Below are positions 53,513-61,919 of a stretch of 64,000 nucleotides of DNA, piece by piece (position 1 is the stretch's first letter; each line of letters begins with the position of its first letter). Position numbers and translations under genes: made by a program. Under the pieces are notes generated by a model, which worked only from the letters and a program-made list of their open reading frames with translations, did not search any database and was not told where the DNA came from. The stretch is taken from contig JAHHIC010000054.1 of assembly GCA_019359035.1 (NCBI GenBank), forward strand, positions 1 to 64,000, in the 5' to 3' direction. The stretch comes from Scytonematopsis contorta HA4267-MV1 (lineage in GTDB: Bacteria > Cyanobacteriota > Cyanobacteriia > Cyanobacteriales > Nostocaceae).

Positions 53513-54322
53513 TTATTCATTGTAGCCAAATGATTGAATATTGGGTATATAAAGATTGCGACTTTTTAATTCAGATAAAAAGTCATAAATAATTTTAGTA
53601 ATTACTTCTTGGCTATCATCATATATCCGCTGCTTAATGTCTTCAAGTTCGTTATTTAAATAATCTCCAATATTTTGCCAAGTTGCGGAACCTAGTTGCT
53701 ATGAATTTAATATTTGTATAGCATCTTTATGTAACAATTCAGTTGAATATAAATTACCCAATTTTACAGGAAAAGGGTTTTCATTGAGATATTCTACAAT
53801 ACTTGTGACTGAATTCTCTTTGGCAAAAATTTTATTCCGTTCTTTAGCTACCCATTGCTTATGGATATAATTTGGGGATAGAAAGAAAATAAATGGCTTT
53901 TTATTATAGATACCTGTTTTCTGATTCCACCAAGCATGTAAGAATATATATTTATAAGTCTGTGAAAGTGTAAAGTCGGATTTGATTTTAGTTTCAATAA
54001 AAATACGAGATGTATTTGTTTCTAAAGTAATATCAGCTTGAGCAAAGTAACCCGTTTCGGGAATTATGGATAAAATATCTATCAACGCAAATTCTTTACC
54101 AAAATCTGCTTCACTGAATAAACTTAATAAATTTGTCAATATTCTGGAAGGCAAAAGTCGAAGACTGACATTAAGAATCGCGTTTAATGGTGCTTCTGTT
54201 TTTCGCATCGTAGCGCGAACTTCCGCAATTGATGTTTTCTTATTTAAATATTGTGGTTCCCAGTAATAATATTCTACGTACTGATAAATCTGTTCTACCC
54301 ATGAATCTTTATTTTGGGACAT
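53513..54322 (-). pseudogene. PD-(D/E)XK nuclease-like gene interrupted by an in-frame TAG
   Basis: From ATG 54322 the frame gives 207 residues: an N-terminal WVEQIYQYVEYYYWEPQYLN, then LIDILSIIPETGYFAQADIT and RIFIETKIKSDFTLSQTYKY. The last two blocks give the D...ExK core of a PD-(D/E)XK nuclease. TAG at 53699-53701 ends it, but the same frame continues for 61 good codons (QLGSATWQNIGDYLNNELED, FLSELKSRNLYIPN) to TAA at 53513-53515. The intact ancestor would have about 269 residues. A defence or recombination nuclease is likely; the truncated version may retain its core. Confidence 0.65.
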
Positions 54323-54398
54323 TTTTCCAAATCAAATTACTTGTTCATGTATAGTGTTCCCAAAATAAATGTATTACACCGCCTACACAGACGTATTT

Positions 54399-54420
54399 GT
54401 AGTGCGAGCATCTTGCTCGC
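54399..54420. repeat. GTAGTGCGAGCATCTTGCTCGC hairpin module
   Basis: Exact reverse complement of the module at 12286-12307. It abuts the 19-bp tandem array. Confidence 0.85.
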
Positions 54421-54545
54421 GATATTGTTGGTTGCTCGCGATATTGTTGGTTGCTCGCGATATTGTTGGTTGCTCGCGATATTGTTGGTTGCTCGCGATA
54501 TTGTTGGTTGCTCGCGATATTGTTGGTTGCTCGCGATTTTGTTTC
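54413..54545. repeat. 19-bp tandem repeat, six copies plus one partial
   Basis: The unit TTGCTCGCGATATTGTTGG starts at 54413 and repeats exactly six times; the seventh diverges after TTGCTCGCGAT. All copies are contiguous with no unique spacers, so it is not a CRISPR. The unit contains the right half of the hairpin module. Confidence 0.92.
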
Positions 54546-54664
54546 TTACTTTGTTTCTTACTTAGTAAGGGCGGGCAAGGATGCCCACCCCACAATTAGT
54601 GGTTGTTAATTACAATTAGTGGTTGTTAATTGCAATTAGCAGTTGTTAGTTGCAAGTAGCTGCT

Positions 54665-55072
54665 TTAAGGCACAATCAACACCGGACAAGGTGTAAGATT
54701 AATCACCCGACTGGTGACGCTTTCAGTAGCCCCCTCATCGGTCAACCCTAATCCCCGACAACCCATAATGATTAAACTCGCTCCGATTTCGTCAGCGACA
54801 TCACAGATAACGAACGCGGGTTTACCCTCACGTTCGATGGTATCGGCGGAAATACCTTGTTTAGAAAACGAGGCTTTAGCGGTCTCCAGTAGTTTAGCGA
54901 CCGCTTCAGTTGACTTCATTGGGTCTGTGCTAGCCTCATCTTGGGCTTTCTCCTCGACAACAGACAGCAATACTAAGCGACTGCCGTTCTGTTGCACGAC
55001 TTGAGCAACCATTTCAGCGGCTTCTTGCGTTTCTCTGCTTCGGTCAATTGGAAATAGTACTGTTTTGAACAT
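54665..55072 (-). CDS. universal stress protein family (UspA)
   Basis: A single 135-residue Usp domain begins FKTVLFPIDRSRETQEAAEM. The C-terminal ATP-loop region reads MGCRGLGLTDEGATESVTSR, where the second conserved Gly before Ser/Thr is replaced by Glu, so ATP binding is less certain. It ends NLTPCPVLIVP as usual. Usp proteins act in stress survival and signalling. It is divergent from pgk with 91 bp between the starts, so promoters may be shared. Confidence 0.92.
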   Translation of the reverse strand: MFKTVLFPIDRSRETQEAAEMVAQVVQQNGSRLVLLSVVEEKAQDEASTDPMKSTEAVAKLLETAKASFSKQGISADTIEREGKPAFVICDVADEIGASLIIMGCRGLGLTDEGATESVTSRVINLTPCPVLIVP

Positions 55073-55163
55073 AGAAATTTCTCCTCCGCACCCCCGCTCC
55101 AGTAAAATCTGAATGGTTCTACTTAAAAAACAATAACAAAAAGGTAGTCAGGAGTTTGGTACC

Positions 55164-56366
55164 GTGTCTAAGAAAAGTATCGCTAGCTTATCGTCTGCTG
55201 ATTTATCAGGTAAACGCGCCTTCGTGCGTGTAGACTTTAATGTACCTCTCGATGACTCAGGAAACATTACAGACGATACTCGCATTCGTGCAGCGTTGCC
55301 CACAATCCAGGATTTAACCCAAAAGGGAGCTAAGGTAATTCTAGCAAGTCACTTCGGACGTCCCAAGGGTGTTGACGAAAAATTACGCCTAACTCCGGTT
55401 TCCAACCGTCTTTCTGAGTTATTAGGGCAACAAGTCATTAAATGTGACGATTGTATTGGTGATGAAGTTGCCGCTAAAGTTGGGGCAATGCAAAATGGTC
55501 AAGTTTTGTTACTAGAAAATGTTCGCTTCTATAAAGAAGAGGAGAAAAACGAAGCTGGATTTGCCGAAAAACTAGCTGCTAATGCCGATTTATACGTCAA
55601 TGACGCTTTTGGTACAGCCCACCGCGCTCATGCTTCTACTGAGGGTGTTACCAAATATCTTAGTCCCTCAGTGGCTGGATATTTGATTGAGAAGGAATTG
55701 CAGTATTTGCAAAATGCTATCGAAAATCCCCAACGTCCTTTGGTTGCTATTATTGGTGGTTCCAAGGTTTCTAGCAAAATTGGTGTTATTGAAACCTTGC
55801 TAGAAAAATGCGATAAGCTCATCATTGGCGGTGGGATGATTTTTACCTTCTACAAAGCCCGTGGTTTGAGTGTGGGTAAATCTTTGGTGGAAGATGACAA
55901 GTTGGAATTAGCTCGCTCTTTGGAAGCTAAAGCTAAAGAAAAAGGTGTTACTTTCCTGCTTCCTACCGATGTAGTTGTTGCAGATAACTTCGCTCCTGAT
56001 GCCAACTCCCAAACCGTCAGCATAGAAAATATTCCTGATGGTTGGATGGGTTTAGATATTGGGCCTGATTCTGTGAAAGTTTTCCAAGACGCACTTGCTG
56101 ATTGTAAGAGCGTCATTTGGAACGGACCAATGGGTGTGTTTGAATTTGACAAATTCGCAGCTGGTACAGAAGCGATTGCCCACACTTTAGCCAACATTAG
56201 CAAAACTGGTGCTATTACTATTATTGGTGGTGGTGACTCTGTTGCGGCTGTAGAAAAAGTTGGTTTAGCTGACCAAATGAGTCATATTTCTACTGGTGGT
56301 GGTGCTAGTTTAGAATTGCTTGAAGGTAAGGTTTTACCAGGTATTGCAGCGTTAAACGACGCCTAA
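55164..56366 (+). CDS. pgk: phosphoglycerate kinase
   Basis: Glycolysis and Calvin-cycle enzyme interconverting 1,3-bisphosphoglycerate and 3-phosphoglycerate. The 400-residue product starts at GTG 55164 with GGAG 9 nt upstream. Substrate residues lie in [13 protein letters not shown] and ASHFGRPKG, the hinge is intact, and the nucleotide-binding [14 protein letters not shown] is near the C-terminus. The length matches bacterial Pgk. The stop is followed by a perfect 28-bp palindrome that may serve as terminator. Confidence 0.97.
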   Translation: MSKKSIASLSSADLSGKRAFVRVDFNVPLDDSGNITDDTRIRAALPTIQDLTQKGAKVILASHFGRPKGVDEKLRLTPVSNRLSELLGQQVIKCDDCIGDEVAAKVGAMQNGQVLLLENVRFYKEEEKNEAGFAEKLAANADLYVNDAFGTAHRAHASTEGVTKYLSPSVAGYLIEKELQYLQNAIENPQRPLVAIIGGSKVSSKIGVIETLLEKCDKLIIGGGMIFTFYKARGLSVGKSLVEDDKLELARSLEAKAKEKGVTFLLPTDVVVADNFAPDANSQTVSIENIPDGWMGLDIGPDSVKVFQDALADCKSVIWNGPMGVFEFDKFAAGTEAIAHTLANISKTGAITIIGGGDSVAAVEKVGLADQMSHISTGGGASLELLEGKVLPGIAALNDA

Positions 56367-56372
56367 AAAAAT

Positions 56373-56400
56373 GTAGAGACGTTACATGTAACGTCTCTAC
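56373..56400. repeat. GTAGAGACG palindrome after pgk
   Basis: GTAGAGACGTTACATGTAACGTCTCTAC, identical to 22004-22031, located 6 bp after the pgk stop between converging genes. Probably a bidirectional hairpin terminator. Confidence 0.85.
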
Positions 56401-56420
56401 TACTCTACATCTATTCAAAA

Positions 56421-57281
56421 TTATTTTGCAGTTATCGCAGTAGTTAATAATTCATGCCTGAGTGAATTTTTTCCTGTTTTCTTTGCGCGATACATTAAAG
56501 CATCTGCTTTTTCTATCATTTCTACAACGGAATTAGGTGGACGGGTAAAAGTAATGGCTCCAATACTAAAAGTAACTGGCCATCCTTGGTTTCGCATGGA
56601 TTCTAAAAGAATTTTGTGGAATCTATCCAAAACAATTTTTTCATCTTCATATCCTGTATGTGGTAACAAAATAGCAAATTCATCTCCCCCAAGTCTAGAA
56701 ATAACATCTATTTTTCGGAGATTTTTTCTGGCAATATCTGATACAGAGCATAAAAGACCATCACCAACATTATGACCCCAAGTATCATTGACTATTTTAA
56801 AATCATCAATATCTAAATAAGCTAAAGTTAAAGGCTCTTTATATCTCAAGGCTCTATTAAGTTCATGACTTGCTATTTCCATAAAAAAACTTCTATTGGT
56901 TAACCCTGTTAAACCATCACATTGAGCAAGTTTTTCTAATTTATTTAAAGTAAATTTAAGTTTCGATAACAAATAAGTAGTTAATAAGAAAAAACTTAGA
57001 AATATAAAAGTATCCCAGTATTTTACGAAAGGGTAGTATAGATGATATTTTTCTGGTATTGTATAGTCTGCTAAAAACATCATTGAACTGCTTACAGATA
57101 TAAATATACCAGCATACAAACCTGCAAACCATGTTGCTACTAAAATAGGAAACACATAAAAGAACGGCAAAGAAATTCCTGGCGTTTTATAGTCAATAAA
57201 GCTAATTAGAGCAACGAGAAAAATACTGAATAAAACGGAAAATATTTTCGGCTTTTTCTCTAAAAATTTCACTATGTTCAT
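56421..57281 (-). CDS. membrane-bound diguanylate cyclase (GGDEF)
   Basis: The 286-residue product is taken from MNIVKFLEKKPKIFS (57281); a frame from 57359 adds 26 residues of uncertain value. Four to five hydrophobic helices (about 14-125: SVLFSIFLVALISFI, PFFYVFPILVATWF, FIFLSFFLLTTYLL) form a membrane sensor. The GGDEF domain follows (AQCDGLTGLTNRSFFMEIAS, AYLDIDDFKIVNDTWGHNVG, SRLGGDEFAILLP). The active motif is intact, so c-di-GMP synthesis is expected. No EAL domain. Independent gene. Confidence 0.92.
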   Translation of the reverse strand: MNIVKFLEKKPKIFSVLFSIFLVALISFIDYKTPGISLPFFYVFPILVATWFAGLYAGIFISVSSSMMFLADYTIPEKYHLYYPFVKYWDTFIFLSFFLLTTYLLSKLKFTLNKLEKLAQCDGLTGLTNRSFFMEIASHELNRALRYKEPLTLAYLDIDDFKIVNDTWGHNVGDGLLCSVSDIARKNLRKIDVISRLGGDEFAILLPHTGYEDEKIVLDRFHKILLESMRNQGWPVTFSIGAITFTRPPNSVVEMIEKADALMYRAKKTGKNSLRHELLTTAITAK

Positions 57282-57514
57282 ACACTTTCTACGTAGCAAC
57301 AGAATTTTATGCAAAGCTTTGATGAGGTAAATAGTAGGCACAAATAAGATGTGTAACAACGCATTAAGTGTTGTTCCTGTTTTATCTGTGATTATTAAGC
57401 ATCTCAGATATTTGAGTTATGGCAATATTTTTTTAGTTTATGTACGTAAAAATACCTTCATCAAACTGCCATTCTAAGAAAACATATTTTTATTATTTTG
57501 TCAAGGGAATACAC

Positions 57515-57550
57515 GGGTAAAACACATGGTAGCCGTGAGGTGTTTTACCC
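57515..57550 (+). terminator. strong hairpin, possible terminator of an unknown transcript
   Basis: GGGTAAAACAC (57515-57525) and GTGTTTTACCC (57540-57550) form an 11-bp perfect stem with an inner ATGG/CCGT helix, followed by CCTTTT. No plus-strand gene precedes it within 1 kb apart from pgk, so its transcript is unknown. Confidence 0.5.
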
Positions 57551-57660
57551 CCTTTTGCAAAAAAAATAATGACTTCAAAAAAACACATACACATAGAGGA
57601 GATATAGAGGAGGCGTTATGTGTATTTAATGATTAAGAATTATAAAATAAATAGTTACAT

Positions 57661-57690
57661 TATATTTATATTTATATTTATATTTATAAA
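57661..57690. repeat. TTTATA hexamer microsatellite
   Basis: About five tandem copies of ATTTATA/TTTATA type. Low complexity; part of the gene-free spacer 57282-57729. Confidence 0.7.
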
Positions 57691-57729
57691 TTTGGTAGAA
57701 ACTACTGATAATTATTTTAATTCTAATTT

Positions 57730-58314
57730 TTATTGATTTGATTGCTGAGATACCTGCTTAAGTTCTCCATAGCTGCTGGATATTAATCTTAGAAATAACT
57801 TGACACTACCGTAGATAATAACCATTGCAAAAAGCCCCCAAGCTATCAAGTTAGAAGCAATATTAGACATCCAAAGACTAACTAAAACTAATCCTAAAAC
57901 ATCAGCAAACAAGACTAGCGAGCGCTCAGAAATATGCCAAGATTTAATAATTATTTCTGGGGAAGTTTGAATTTTGACTCCTGCAAACAGGTTAAACCAA
58001 ACCTGGCTAATTAAAATGATAATTGACCCCCATCCCCACCAAGTTGATGATACATAAAATCCTATAAGCTCTATGAAAATTGTACTAATAGTTATTTTTT
58101 GAAAATTATTCAGACGAATATCATTAATTTGCTTTTTTGCATCAGTTATTTGTCGCAAATCCTTTACTGCCATCCTTGCTTGCTCTATACAAAATAAGAA
58201 TGTTCCCAAAGCCAACATTTGATGAGTTAATTCTGAACCCCAAATAATTTGTCTCAATACACCTAAGCAAGCTGGGAAAAATAACAAAAAGATAATTCCT
58301 GTAATTCGCGGCAT
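57730..58314 (-). CDS. hypothetical membrane protein
   Basis: The 194-residue protein has about five membrane helices in two groups (ITGIIFLLFFPACLGVL, ISTIFIELIGFYVSSTWWGW, IIILISQVWFNLF; then LVLFADVLGLVLVSLWM and GLFAMVIIYGSVKLFLRLI). It has basic/Asn-rich loops between them and a Gln-rich tail. No catalytic motif was recognised. It is on the same strand as the diguanylate cyclase downstream but separated by 448 bp. Function unknown. Confidence 0.6.
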   Translation of the reverse strand: MPRITGIIFLLFFPACLGVLRQIIWGSELTHQMLALGTFLFCIEQARMAVKDLRQITDAKKQINDIRLNNFQKITISTIFIELIGFYVSSTWWGWGSIIILISQVWFNLFAGVKIQTSPEIIIKSWHISERSLVLFADVLGLVLVSLWMSNIASNLIAWGLFAMVIIYGSVKLFLRLISSSYGELKQVSQQSNQ

Positions 58315-58460
58315 CTAGTCCTTCCTTTTGTTGAAATTTGAAAAAATAAATAATAACACTTGTTTCCCCTTTTCTATGAAGATACAGTTGGCAAATAAGA
58401 GTTGAGATTCATCACCGCTTACAACAGAAGCGCAAACATTTTTCTCGTCCCATTATAAGA

Positions 58461-58680
58461 AACCCCACCCCCAACCCCCTCCCGCACGCGGGGAGGGGGC
58501 TACGATTTTTGATGAATTTTACTAAAAATTGCAATTACAAATTAGATTATTTACTATTCTATTTTTCGTAGCCCCCTCCCCGTAAACGGGGAGGGGGTTG
58601 GGGGTGGGGTTTTTAGGGTTGGGGGTGGGGTTTTTAGGGTTGGGGGTGGGATTTTTAGGGTTGGGGGTGAGGTTTTTATT
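58461..58680. repeat. CCCCACCCCC inverted repeat plus 21-bp tandem array
   Basis: The arms AACCCCACCCCCAACCCCCTCC and GGAGGGGGTTGGGGGTGGGGTT face each other around about 90 bp. The right arm is amplified into four 21-bp units (GTTGGGGGTGGGGTTTTTAG plus G, starting at 58597). The last unit overlaps the stop of the flavoprotein gene at 58676. The G-rich strand could form quadruplexes. Confidence 0.85.
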
Positions 58681-59164
58681 TAGTGATGTGAATTAAACGA
58701 CTAAAATCGCTGGGGTCAACTTCGTAAGCAGCACCAAAACCAATTACAAAGCGACCTTGACTAGGTTTGAGTTGAAAAATACGAAAGTCAGGCAAATCGC
58801 GCAACACAGGAATAATCTCCCCAAAACGCGATTCAAAATTATCAACAATTAGGTTCCACAACTCAGTTTCTCGTTCCACTAAGGTAGCTGAGCAATCAAA
58901 ATTTAAACGACGACGTGCGAATATTTGCTTAGTCTGTGATTCTTCTTCGATAAATAATACGCTCACTTTAGGGACAGCATGTAGATTTTGTGTGTGGGTG
59001 GAAAGTCCACTGACATATATATAGATATTTTTGTTCTCGTCCATTACGAAGGGAGCATAACTAGCGTTGGGAACACCTTCTTGACTTACAGTGCTGATAA
59101 TAGCGCTTTGAAATTGCTCTGTGAATCCTTGATATGCTACTTGAGCGTTTTCTAGCTGAGACAT
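58676..59164 (-). CDS. HugZ-type pyridoxamine 5'-phosphate oxidase family protein
   Basis: The 162-residue split-barrel protein contains QSAIISTVSQEGVPNASYAP, IYIYVSGLSTHTQNL, VLFIEEESQTKQIFARRRL and QGRFVIGFGAAYEVD. This is the HugZ/heme-utilisation pattern of the flavin/heme split-barrel superfamily. Known relatives bind and degrade heme or act as flavin oxidoreductases. No heme-uptake genes are nearby, so the substrate is uncertain. The 3' end touches a G-rich tandem array. Confidence 0.85.
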   Translation of the reverse strand: MSQLENAQVAYQGFTEQFQSAIISTVSQEGVPNASYAPFVMDENKNIYIYVSGLSTHTQNLHAVPKVSVLFIEEESQTKQIFARRRLNFDCSATLVERETELWNLIVDNFESRFGEIIPVLRDLPDFRIFQLKPSQGRFVIGFGAAYEVDPSDFSRLIHITK

Positions 59165-59420
59165 AGTACTAATTTAGGATTTTGGATTTGATAAGTTTAT
59201 TTGTTAAGATACTTAATTAATTTTACTATCTATATCACTTTGTTTATATTTTTGGGAAAGGTATAGCATAACCATCTCATATCAATTCATATTTATGCTT
59301 AATCGTCTCATTATTGCTACCCTTGTTTTAAATTTAGGCATTTAGACATCCATATTATTGGGCACCATTTATATTAATTGGTAATGGATTTTAAAAGATA
59401 ATTTATAAAGCAAATATTAA

Positions 59421-59535
59421 GGTGAAAGGGGTGATGGGTTACGGCGCATTAAGGTGAAAGGGGTGATGGGTTACGGCGCTTTATAAGTTAAAGAGCTTCC
59501 AATTTAGTTTTACAAATGCGCCTAACCCATCCTAC
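59421..59535. repeat. GATGGGTTACGGCGC inverted-repeat element, copy 3, left arm duplicated
   Basis: The left arm occurs twice in tandem with a 32-bp period (59432 and 59464). The right arm GCGCCTAACCCATCCTAC ends at 59535. Copies 1 and 2 have one left arm. Confidence 0.8.
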
Positions 59536-59569
59536 GTCTCCCTCATTCCCTACTCCCCACTCCTCACAC

Positions 59570-59599
59570 TTGACAACTCATAGTCGTTATGAGTATGAT
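59570..59599 (+). promoter_or_regulatory. peroxiredoxin promoter with a palindromic operator in the spacer
   Basis: TTGACA (59570-59575) and TATGAT (59594-59599) are separated by 18 bp. The palindrome ACTCATA-GTCGT-TATGAGT (59576-59594) covers exactly that spacer. Predicted start near 59606, 46 nt before the ATG. The bound regulator is unknown. Confidence 0.75.
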
Positions 59600-59651
59600 T
59601 TAATTGTTAAAGTAAAATGATTGATGTTAAATTTTCCAAGGAGTTTGAACT

Positions 59652-60383
59652 ATGTTAGCTAATCATGAAGGACAAAGAGTACCTAACGTCATTTTCCGTA
59701 ACCGTCACGATAACCAATGGGTAGAAATTACCACAAGTCAACTGTTTTCAGGTAAGACAGTAGTTGTATTTTCCTTACCTGGAGCCTTTACACCAACTTG
59801 CTCGTCAACTCACGTGCCTGGTTATAACCAATTAGCAAAGGCTTTTAAAGAAAACGGTGTAGATGACATTGTTTGTATGTCCGTGAATGATGCATTTGTG
59901 ATGGAAGCTTGGGCAAAAGACCAAGAAGCAACAAATATCACAATGATTGCTGATGGTAATGGTGAATTTACTGAAGGTATGGGACTGCTGGTCGATAAAT
60001 CAGATTTAGGATTTGGTAAGCGTTCGTGGCGTTATTCAATGCTGGTTAAAGATGGTGTAATTGAAAAAATGTTTATTGAACCAGAAGAACCAGGAGACCC
60101 CTTCAAGGTTTCGGATGCAGAAACAATGCTTAAGTATATCAATGCTGATGCAAAACAACCAGCATTAGTTTCATTGTTTGCCAAAGTTGGTTGTCCTTTC
60201 TGTGCAAAAGCCAAGAAAATGTTACAAGAACATGGCTTTGATTATGAGGAAATTGTTTTAGGAAGAGACGTAACTACTCGTTCCTTAAAAGCTGTTACAG
60301 GTGCAACAACAGTTCCTCAAGTATTTATCGATGGTAAGTTGATTGGTAGCTCGGAACAATTAGCTGCTCACTTCGGAGTTTAA
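59652..60383 (+). CDS. hybrid peroxiredoxin-glutaredoxin (Prx5 type)
   Basis: The 243-residue fusion has an N-terminal Prx5/AhpE-like domain (about 1-160) with peroxidatic Cys50 in [15 protein letters not shown], and [14 protein letters not shown]. The C-terminal glutaredoxin domain (about 170-243) carries the redox pair Cys181 and Cys184 in [23 protein letters not shown] and GSSEQL. Such hybrids reduce peroxides using glutathione without a separate reductant. AAGGAG precedes the ATG. The promoter carries a palindrome in the spacer, suggesting redox-dependent repression or activation. Monocistronic. Confidence 0.95.
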   Translation: MLANHEGQRVPNVIFRNRHDNQWVEITTSQLFSGKTVVVFSLPGAFTPTCSSTHVPGYNQLAKAFKENGVDDIVCMSVNDAFVMEAWAKDQEATNITMIADGNGEFTEGMGLLVDKSDLGFGKRSWRYSMLVKDGVIEKMFIEPEEPGDPFKVSDAETMLKYINADAKQPALVSLFAKVGCPFCAKAKKMLQEHGFDYEEIVLGRDVTTRSLKAVTGATTVPQVFIDGKLIGSSEQLAAHFGV

Positions 60384-60417
60384 TTTCTTAGATACGTTTG
60401 TTTTTATAATTTGGTAT

Positions 60418-60459
60418 GTAGAGACACGATTAATCAGACCGAATTACTTCGGTCTCTAC
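60418..60459. repeat. GTAGAGAC palindrome variant
   Basis: GTAGAGACACGATTAATCAG ... GACCGAATTACTTCGGTC, ending TCTCTAC; an imperfect palindrome 34 bp after the peroxiredoxin stop, possibly acting as its terminator. Confidence 0.7.
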
Positions 60460-60952
60460 GTATTTAATTTAAATTATTTAGTTTTGTTTTAATTCTCTAC
60501 TGATGTCATATTGTAAATATTTTTATCATTGAATTATTTTATACTCGTTTGTAGTAAAAATATATGATGCAAAAAAAAGCATCCCTCCCAGGTTATAATA
60601 TACTAAAATTATGCGATTAGAAATTTAAATATAAATCGCAAATCCAAAGGACTGAAACAATCCTTGAAACGCTACGATATCAATGAATTCAAGCTTCTGA
60701 AGGATTGTTCAAAATAAAACTCTGCGTATTTTCTAGTAAAAAAACCTTTGCTTTGTGTACAAAGAGATGTTAAATATTTACTGAGCTTTAAAAAAGTTTT
60801 TCCTCCCAGTCTTAATCTGGGAAGTGTTCGTTCATCTGTTCGTCAAAATAGATTCCGCTCACTTTCAACTTTTTGAAAAAATCCTCACATTTGAGGATGA
60901 GCCGCAATAGAGAGCGGCAATATATTCGGAAACAAGAGGAACCAAGTTAATC
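60460..60952. other. gene-free leader region
   Basis: About 490 bp upstream of the Pro-rich protein gene. Near its end are two small hairpins (ATCCTCA-CAT-TTGAGGAT at 60882-60899 and GCCGC-AATAGA-GAGCGGC at 60901-60919), which could be part of its 5'-UTR. No ORF seen. Confidence 0.5.
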
Positions 60953-61672
60953 ATGAAAAAAATCTTATTTTCTTTAATCGCAGTAGTACCTTTACTATTT
61001 GCTCAAAACGTAAGCGCAGCTACCCCAGTTAGTGAGAAACTGGCACAGACACCAGAAAGCGCACCTGCACCTGCAACACCAGAAAGCGCACCTGCACCTG
61101 TTCCAACAACACCAGAAAGCGCACCTGCACCAGAAAACGCACCCAGACCAGAAAGAACACCTAACTCAACACCAGAAAACGTACCTGCTCCAACACCAGA
61201 AAGCGCACCAGGGAATGTTGAATTCAAGCAACAAAACACATCCACAAACGCAGGTGATGGAAATTTTGGTAGAGTCTACGACGTAGTTGGTGATGTCGTA
61301 ATGATTGAGTTAGAAAATGGTGGAAGCAGACAAATCGCTGTTTCCAAGGGAGAAAGAGGAACCTTAGGTCACCTGATTGGGCAAAGAGTGATTGTTGATG
61401 GTAATTCTTTCCGTAAAGTGGCACTTGCACCCTCAATAGTCACAGCTACTTCTACCGCTGGTGCATCCAGAACAGAAACTACAACCACTCAACAAACGAC
61501 ACAGCCAGAAACTACACAAGTAGAGCAACAACCCGCTCAAGTAGTTACACCAGCACCAGCACCAGCACCCGAAGCTGCACCAGCACCAGCACCGGCACCC
61601 GCACCCGCACCAGCACCAGAAGCTGCACCAGCACCAGCTACCCCTGATAAAGTTATCCCTCAGACTTGGTAA
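60953..61672 (+). CDS. secreted Pro/Ala/Glu-rich repeat protein
   Basis: The 239-residue protein has a signal peptide (about 1-22, ending NVSAA), then six copies of a TPESAPAP-type repeat (about 33-85). A small globular core (about 100-150: GRVYDVVGDVVMIELENGGS, GHLIGQRVIVDGNSFRKV) precedes an Ala/Pro-only tail (about 190-235). The core resembles a short beta-barrel. The Pro-rich arms suggest a cell-wall- or periplasm-spanning linker. No known family; the next gene on the strand is an L,D-transpeptidase. Confidence 0.75.
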   Translation: MKKILFSLIAVVPLLFAQNVSAATPVSEKLAQTPESAPAPATPESAPAPVPTTPESAPAPENAPRPERTPNSTPENVPAPTPESAPGNVEFKQQNTSTNAGDGNFGRVYDVVGDVVMIELENGGSRQIAVSKGERGTLGHLIGQRVIVDGNSFRKVALAPSIVTATSTAGASRTETTTTQQTTQPETTQVEQQPAQVVTPAPAPAPEAAPAPAPAPAPAPAPEAAPAPATPDKVIPQTW

Positions 61673-61710
61673 TTAAAGATACTCTAAAGATTCGTACCAA
61701 GTGATTAAAT

Positions 61711-61751
61711 AACCGGGTTTTAGTTATACACTGAAAATACCCGGTTTTTTT
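61711..61751 (+). terminator. intrinsic terminator of the Pro/Ala-rich protein gene
   Basis: AACCGGGT and ACCCGGTT form an 8-bp stem around a loop of about 18 nt, followed directly by TTTTTT. Confidence 0.88.
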
Positions 61752-61919
61752 ACTCTTAAATTCAAGCTCCGCTTTTAAGCATTAGGTCTTAATTGCGAAT
61801 TGCGTATCCGTAAGCGGACGCTGGCGCGAACACGCAGTGGAGCGGAGCGCTTATTGCGAATTGCGAATTGCTTAGTGACCACTGTTTTATTTATATTAGT
61901 AAAAATATTGAATTGTAGT

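Noticed and set aside
53513-54322. Read-through or recoding of TAG as an amino acid
   Set aside because: No stimulatory structure or suppressor tRNA was seen, and the neighbouring gene is broken by a different stop (TAA), so simple decay is more likely.
54413-54545. Regular 19-bp array that could be mistaken for a CRISPR
   Set aside because: The units are contiguous with no unique spacers between them.
54314-54599. Overlapping open frames of 70-83 codons on both strands
   Set aside because: Translations of the 19-bp tandem repeat (LLVARDIVGCSRYCW-type), not genes.
59559-59569. ACTCCTCACAC, the conserved loop of the cyanobacterial sRNA Yfr1
   Set aside because: It is the end of an ACTCCCC heptamer repeat run and lacks the two flanking Yfr1 stems; it also sits directly in front of the -35 box of the peroxiredoxin promoter.
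60615-60657. Single sequence ending in GGACTGAAAC that resembles the end of cyanobacterial CRISPR repeats
   Set aside because: Only one copy, no second repeat at a spacer distance and no cas genes in the window.
61800-61919. N-terminal extension of the L,D-transpeptidase
   Set aside because: It runs through a GC-rich repeat (GTAAGCGGACGCTGGCGCGA) and would bury the signal peptide; the ATG at 61920 fits far better.
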